Assembly (NCBI GenBank): GCA_964639275.1 | Contig: CAZXCQ010000129.1 | Location: forward strand, 1 to 17,188 | DNA: 17,188 nt | Source of the DNA: CAZXCQ01 sp964639275 | Lineage (GTDB): Bacteria > Desulfobacterota > DSM-4660 > Desulfatiglandales > Desulfatiglandaceae | Direction of reading: 5' to 3' | Shown here: piece by piece, positions 15,132 to 17,188 of the stretch | How positions within the stretch are numbered: position 1 is the first letter of the stretch | Layout: every line of letters begins with the position of its first letter | Position numbers and translations under genes: made by a program | Notes under the pieces: generated by a model | The model's database searches: none | Seen by the model: the letters and a program-made list of their open reading frames with translations, nothing else | What the model was told of the DNA's origin: nothing

Positions 15132-16103
15132 ATGAAAGCCCTATGTGTCTTTTCAGGGGGCCTCGACAGCATGCTGGCCGCAGGTCTGATAAGGGCCCAA
15201 GGCATTGATGTCGTGGCCCTTTTTTTTGAGACCCCTTTTTTTCCATCCAACAGGGCCAGGAAATCGGCCAGGTCCATGGACCTCCCATTAAGGGTCATAG
15301 ACATCACAGAACGCCATCTGAAAGTTGTCAAGAGCCCAAAGTATGGCTACGGGGGCAATATGAACCCTTGTATCGACTGTCATGCCCTCATGTTTCGGAT
15401 CGCGGGCGAGACACTTGAAGAGGAAAAGGCGCATTTTGTCCTGACCGGAGAGGTACTGAGCCAGAGACCCATGTCTCAAAACCGAAGGGCGCTCTCCTTG
15501 GTCAACACCGAAAGCGGCCTCGGCCGGCTCCTCCTCAGGCCCCTGTCGGCCAAACACCTCCCCCTTACCATCCCGGAAGAGGAGGGGTGGATAAAAAGGG
15601 AGCTCTTGATGGACCTTGAGGGACGTTCAAGAAAACCGCAGATGGATCTGGCAAAGAGGATGAATATAGCAGAATACCCCTCCCCGGCGGGCGGTTGTCT
15701 CCTCACAGAAAAGGTCTTTTCTTTGAGGCTCAAGGACCTGCTGGCCTCCTCCAAAACCCCGGGCATAAGAGAAATCGAACTCCTAAGATTCGGAAGACAC
15801 TTCAGAATCGGTCCACACACAAAAATCGTGGTTGGCAGAAACAAGGGAGAAAATGAGGCCATCCACACCCTTTCCGGGGATGAAGACCTCGTCATTAGAT
15901 CGGTCTCCGTGCCCGGCCCCACCGTATTGCTCCTGGGCGAGGCATCTGATGGTTCTGTTGACATGGCAGCCTCCATTACCGCTTCATACAGTGACGTGCG
16001 AGAAGGTGAGATCACTCATGTCAGGGTGAAAGGGAAGGTCAGAGAGGAAATCCGATCCGTCGGGGTACGAGACAAGAAGGATTTCAGGCACTACATGATT
16101 TAA
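15132..16103 (+). CDS. PP-loop ATPase with C-terminal NFACT-R_2-like domain, probable tRNA thiolation protein
   Basis: A 323-residue protein. The N-terminal domain is an adenine-nucleotide alpha-hydrolase with the PP-loop SGGLDS at 8-13, related to ThiI and MnmA. GGNMNPCIDCH around 74-84 provides Cys80 and Cys83, and TGEVLSQRPMSQN resembles the ThiI active-site segment. Another conserved cysteine, C189, lies in YPSPAGGCLLTE. The region after about 180 resembles NFACT-R_2, a predicted RNA-binding domain reported fused to PP-loop proteins. It lacks the THUMP domain of classical ThiI. The best reading is an RNA sulfur-transfer or related modification enzyme; the exact nucleoside is unknown and databases may label such proteins ThiI. 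AAAGG lies six bases before the ATG. It follows the J-domain gene by 21 bases; a Usp gene follows after a promoter gap. Confidence 0.8.
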   Translation: MKALCVFSGGLDSMLAAGLIRAQGIDVVALFFETPFFPSNRARKSARSMDLPLRVIDITERHLKVVKSPKYGYGGNMNPCIDCHALMFRIAGETLEEEKAHFVLTGEVLSQRPMSQNRRALSLVNTESGLGRLLLRPLSAKHLPLTIPEEEGWIKRELLMDLEGRSRKPQMDLAKRMNIAEYPSPAGGCLLTEKVFSLRLKDLLASSKTPGIREIELLRFGRHFRIGPHTKIVVGRNKGENEAIHTLSGDEDLVIRSVSVPGPTVLLLGEASDGSVDMAASITASYSDVREGEITHVRVKGKVREEIRSVGVRDKKDFRHYMI

Positions 16104-16158
16104 GATACCCCTCTTTTTGCCATCACCCGATCTGACTGTCCACCTGGTCCAAGGTTTC

Positions 16159-16198
16159 GGGTTTTTGAGCAACCCCCAAGATCTCTTGGTTCCGGGGG
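16159..16198. repeat. Nested inverted repeats upstream of the Usp promoter
   Basis: GGGTT (16159-16163) can pair with AACCC (16171-16175). Alternatively CCAAGA (16176-16181) pairs with TCTTGG (16184-16189) inside an outer run of C at 16173-16177 and G at 16194-16198. The two folds share bases and exclude each other. They lie 56-95 bases after the PP-loop gene and before the Usp promoter, so a weak terminator for the preceding operon is the simplest reading. Confidence 0.35.
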
Positions 16199-16214
16199 AC
16201 GTTTGGCCTCTTTA

Positions 16215-16243
16215 TTGACATACCAGGCAGATCTCTCTATACT
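16215..16243 (+). promoter_or_regulatory. Near-consensus sigma70 promoter for the universal stress protein gene
   Basis: TTGACA at 16215-16220 and TATACT at 16238-16243 are separated by exactly 17 bases and match the sigma70 consensus at 11 of 12 positions. The predicted start near 16250 gives a leader of about 50 bases to the ATG at 16302. It is the strongest promoter-like sequence in the window. Confidence 0.75.
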
Positions 16244-16301
16244 TTTTTCTCAAGAAAACGGGTTATCATCACCCATCCGGAGGGAAAGGAGGAACAAGGC
16301 C

Positions 16302-17188
16302 ATGAAGATCAAACTGAAAAGCATTATTTGTACCACTGATTTCTCAGACTTATCCAACAACGCCATTCCTTTCGCAATTGCTATGGCCAAAGAATTTAGA
16401 GCCAAACTCTATTTGTGCCATGTAATCGATCTATCCTCTGTTGCGATGTACGGAGAGGGTTTTTTAGAACCTCTGGAACAAGAGACAAGAATTATTGATT
16501 ATGCCCGTGAGGATCTCCGGAGATTGATGGGTGACCAGCCGGTTGACTGGGAACCCCTTATCCCGGTGGGGCATACTGCGGGTGAAATAGCCCGTCTGGC
16601 TGAAGAAGAGGATGCGGACCTGGTCGTTTCGGCGACGCAGGGCCGCTCCGGTCTAAAACGGCTTGTTCTTGGATCAGTAACGGAGCGTCTGATGCGGACG
16701 CTTCCCTGCCCATTGTTTGTCGTGCGCGGCCCGGAGCAAGATTACGTGGCCTCTATGAAGGAAGAGATCGGGTTCAAAAGGATCCTTGTGGGATGCGATT
16801 TTTCCCCCGACTCCGACCTGGCCTTCCAGTACGGTCTTAGCCTGGCTCAGGAGTTTCAATCCGAGGTCCACCTTGCGCATGTGATTGAACCCGCTCTCTA
16901 CAAAGACCTGCTCAGACCGCCAATAGAAGAGAAAGAAAAATCTCAGGAGGACCTGCGCAAGCGATTGAACGAAAAGCTTGCCGGAATGGTCCCGGAAGAA
17001 GTCCGAAACTGGTGCACCCCCAAGACAACCCTTTTGGCGGGGCAACCCCACGAAGAGTTGACAAAATATGCCGTGGTTCATAACGTCGATCTGATCGTCC
17101 TGGGGGTTAGGGGTCACAGCCTGGTTGAGACGCTGTTCGTTGGATCAACCACGGACCGTGTTGTCAGACAGGCACCGTGCCCGGTTTT
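16302..17188 (+). CDS. Tandem-domain universal stress protein (UspA family), 3' end outside window
   Basis: The open frame codes for at least 295 residues and runs off the right edge, probably lacking only a short tail. Two Usp domains are visible. The first, about 5-143, has a degenerate nucleotide-binding motif ATQG-x9-GS at 111-125, with Ala in place of the first Gly. The second, from about 158, has a complete G-x2-G-x9-GS motif beginning GVRG at 268-271. The second half may therefore bind ATP and the first may not; this asymmetry occurs in tandem Usp proteins. No signal peptide or membrane segment is seen. A strong ribosome site, AAGGAGG at 16286-16292, lies nine bases before the ATG, under a near-consensus promoter, so high expression is likely. 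The physiological role is not specified by sequence. Confidence 0.92.
   Translation, partial: MKIKLKSIICTTDFSDLSNNAIPFAIAMAKEFRAKLYLCHVIDLSSVAMYGEGFLEPLEQETRIIDYAREDLRRLMGDQPVDWEPLIPVGHTAGEIARLAEEEDADLVVSATQGRSGLKRLVLGSVTERLMRTLPCPLFVVRGPEQDYVASMKEEIGFKRILVGCDFSPDSDLAFQYGLSLAQEFQSEVHLAHVIEPALYKDLLRPPIEEKEKSQEDLRKRLNEKLAGMVPEEVRNWCTPKTTLLAGQPHEELTKYAVVHNVDLIVLGVRGHSLVETLFVGSTTDRVVRQAPCPV

Noticed and set aside
15127..15135. Two-codon ATG-ATA-TGA minicistron overlapping the PP-loop gene start
   Set aside because: Such a short frame is expected by chance; AAAGG at 15121-15125 is properly spaced for the real ATG at 15132.
16674..17117. Reverse-strand reading frame of 147 codons
   Set aside because: It lies entirely within the tandem Usp gene, whose two domains are recognisable on the forward strand; the reverse product resembles nothing and lacks a ribosome site.
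1..17188. CRISPR array, insertion sequence, prophage or tRNA/rRNA genes
   Set aside because: I saw no regularly spaced repeats, transposase or integrase-like proteins, terminal inverted repeats, or cloverleaf-forming sequence in the gaps.

Overview
The window is ordinary bacterial chromosome, dense with genes. By eye it has moderately high G+C and many GGG/CCC codons. Gene content (a [NiFe]-hydrogenase maturation cluster, a Fur-type regulator joined to FeoA, DUF116, DUF2333 and a PP-loop/NFACT-R_2 protein) fits an anaerobic Deltaproteobacterium (Desulfobacterota). That placement is inference from family knowledge; no rRNA or tRNA is present to test it.

There are three transcription blocks. 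Block 1 (+ strand, 1-7067) starts with a probable D-glutamate cyclase-like (DUF4392) gene whose start is uncertain. A good sigma70-type promoter follows, then a membrane-anchored DUF2333 protein, then hypA-hypB-hypF-hypD closed by a small Kdo/WaaP-type kinase gene. Within this run HypA/HypB handle nickel insertion, HypF makes the carbamoyl/cyanide precursor and HypD carries out Fe(CN)2CO assembly. Their usual partners hypC and hypE are missing from the cluster, and the kinase gene occupies the end position.

Block 2 (- strand, 13180 down to 7076) is a housekeeping run: def, fmt, DUF116, rsmB, a 140-base gap with two inverted repeats, rpe, a metallo-beta-lactamase-fold hydrolase and a Fur-FeoA fusion regulator. 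def and fmt act at the two ends of the N-formylmethionine cycle, and rsmB methylates 16S rRNA, so the first half is translation-centred. Block 2 meets block 1 tail to tail with only 8 bases between stop codons.

Block 3 (+ strand, 13359 to the right edge) has an HD-domain phosphohydrolase, a type II J-domain co-chaperone, a PP-loop ATPase with a C-terminal NFACT-R_2-like domain (probable RNA thiolation), and a tandem universal stress protein that has its own near-consensus promoter and runs off the window. No mobile element, CRISPR array, phage gene or RNA gene was found. I saw no clearly new multi-gene system. The most unusual items are the Fur-FeoA fusion, the kinase in an incomplete hyp cluster, and the Asp-to-Glu change at a metal-ligand position of the metallo-beta-lactamase-fold protein.
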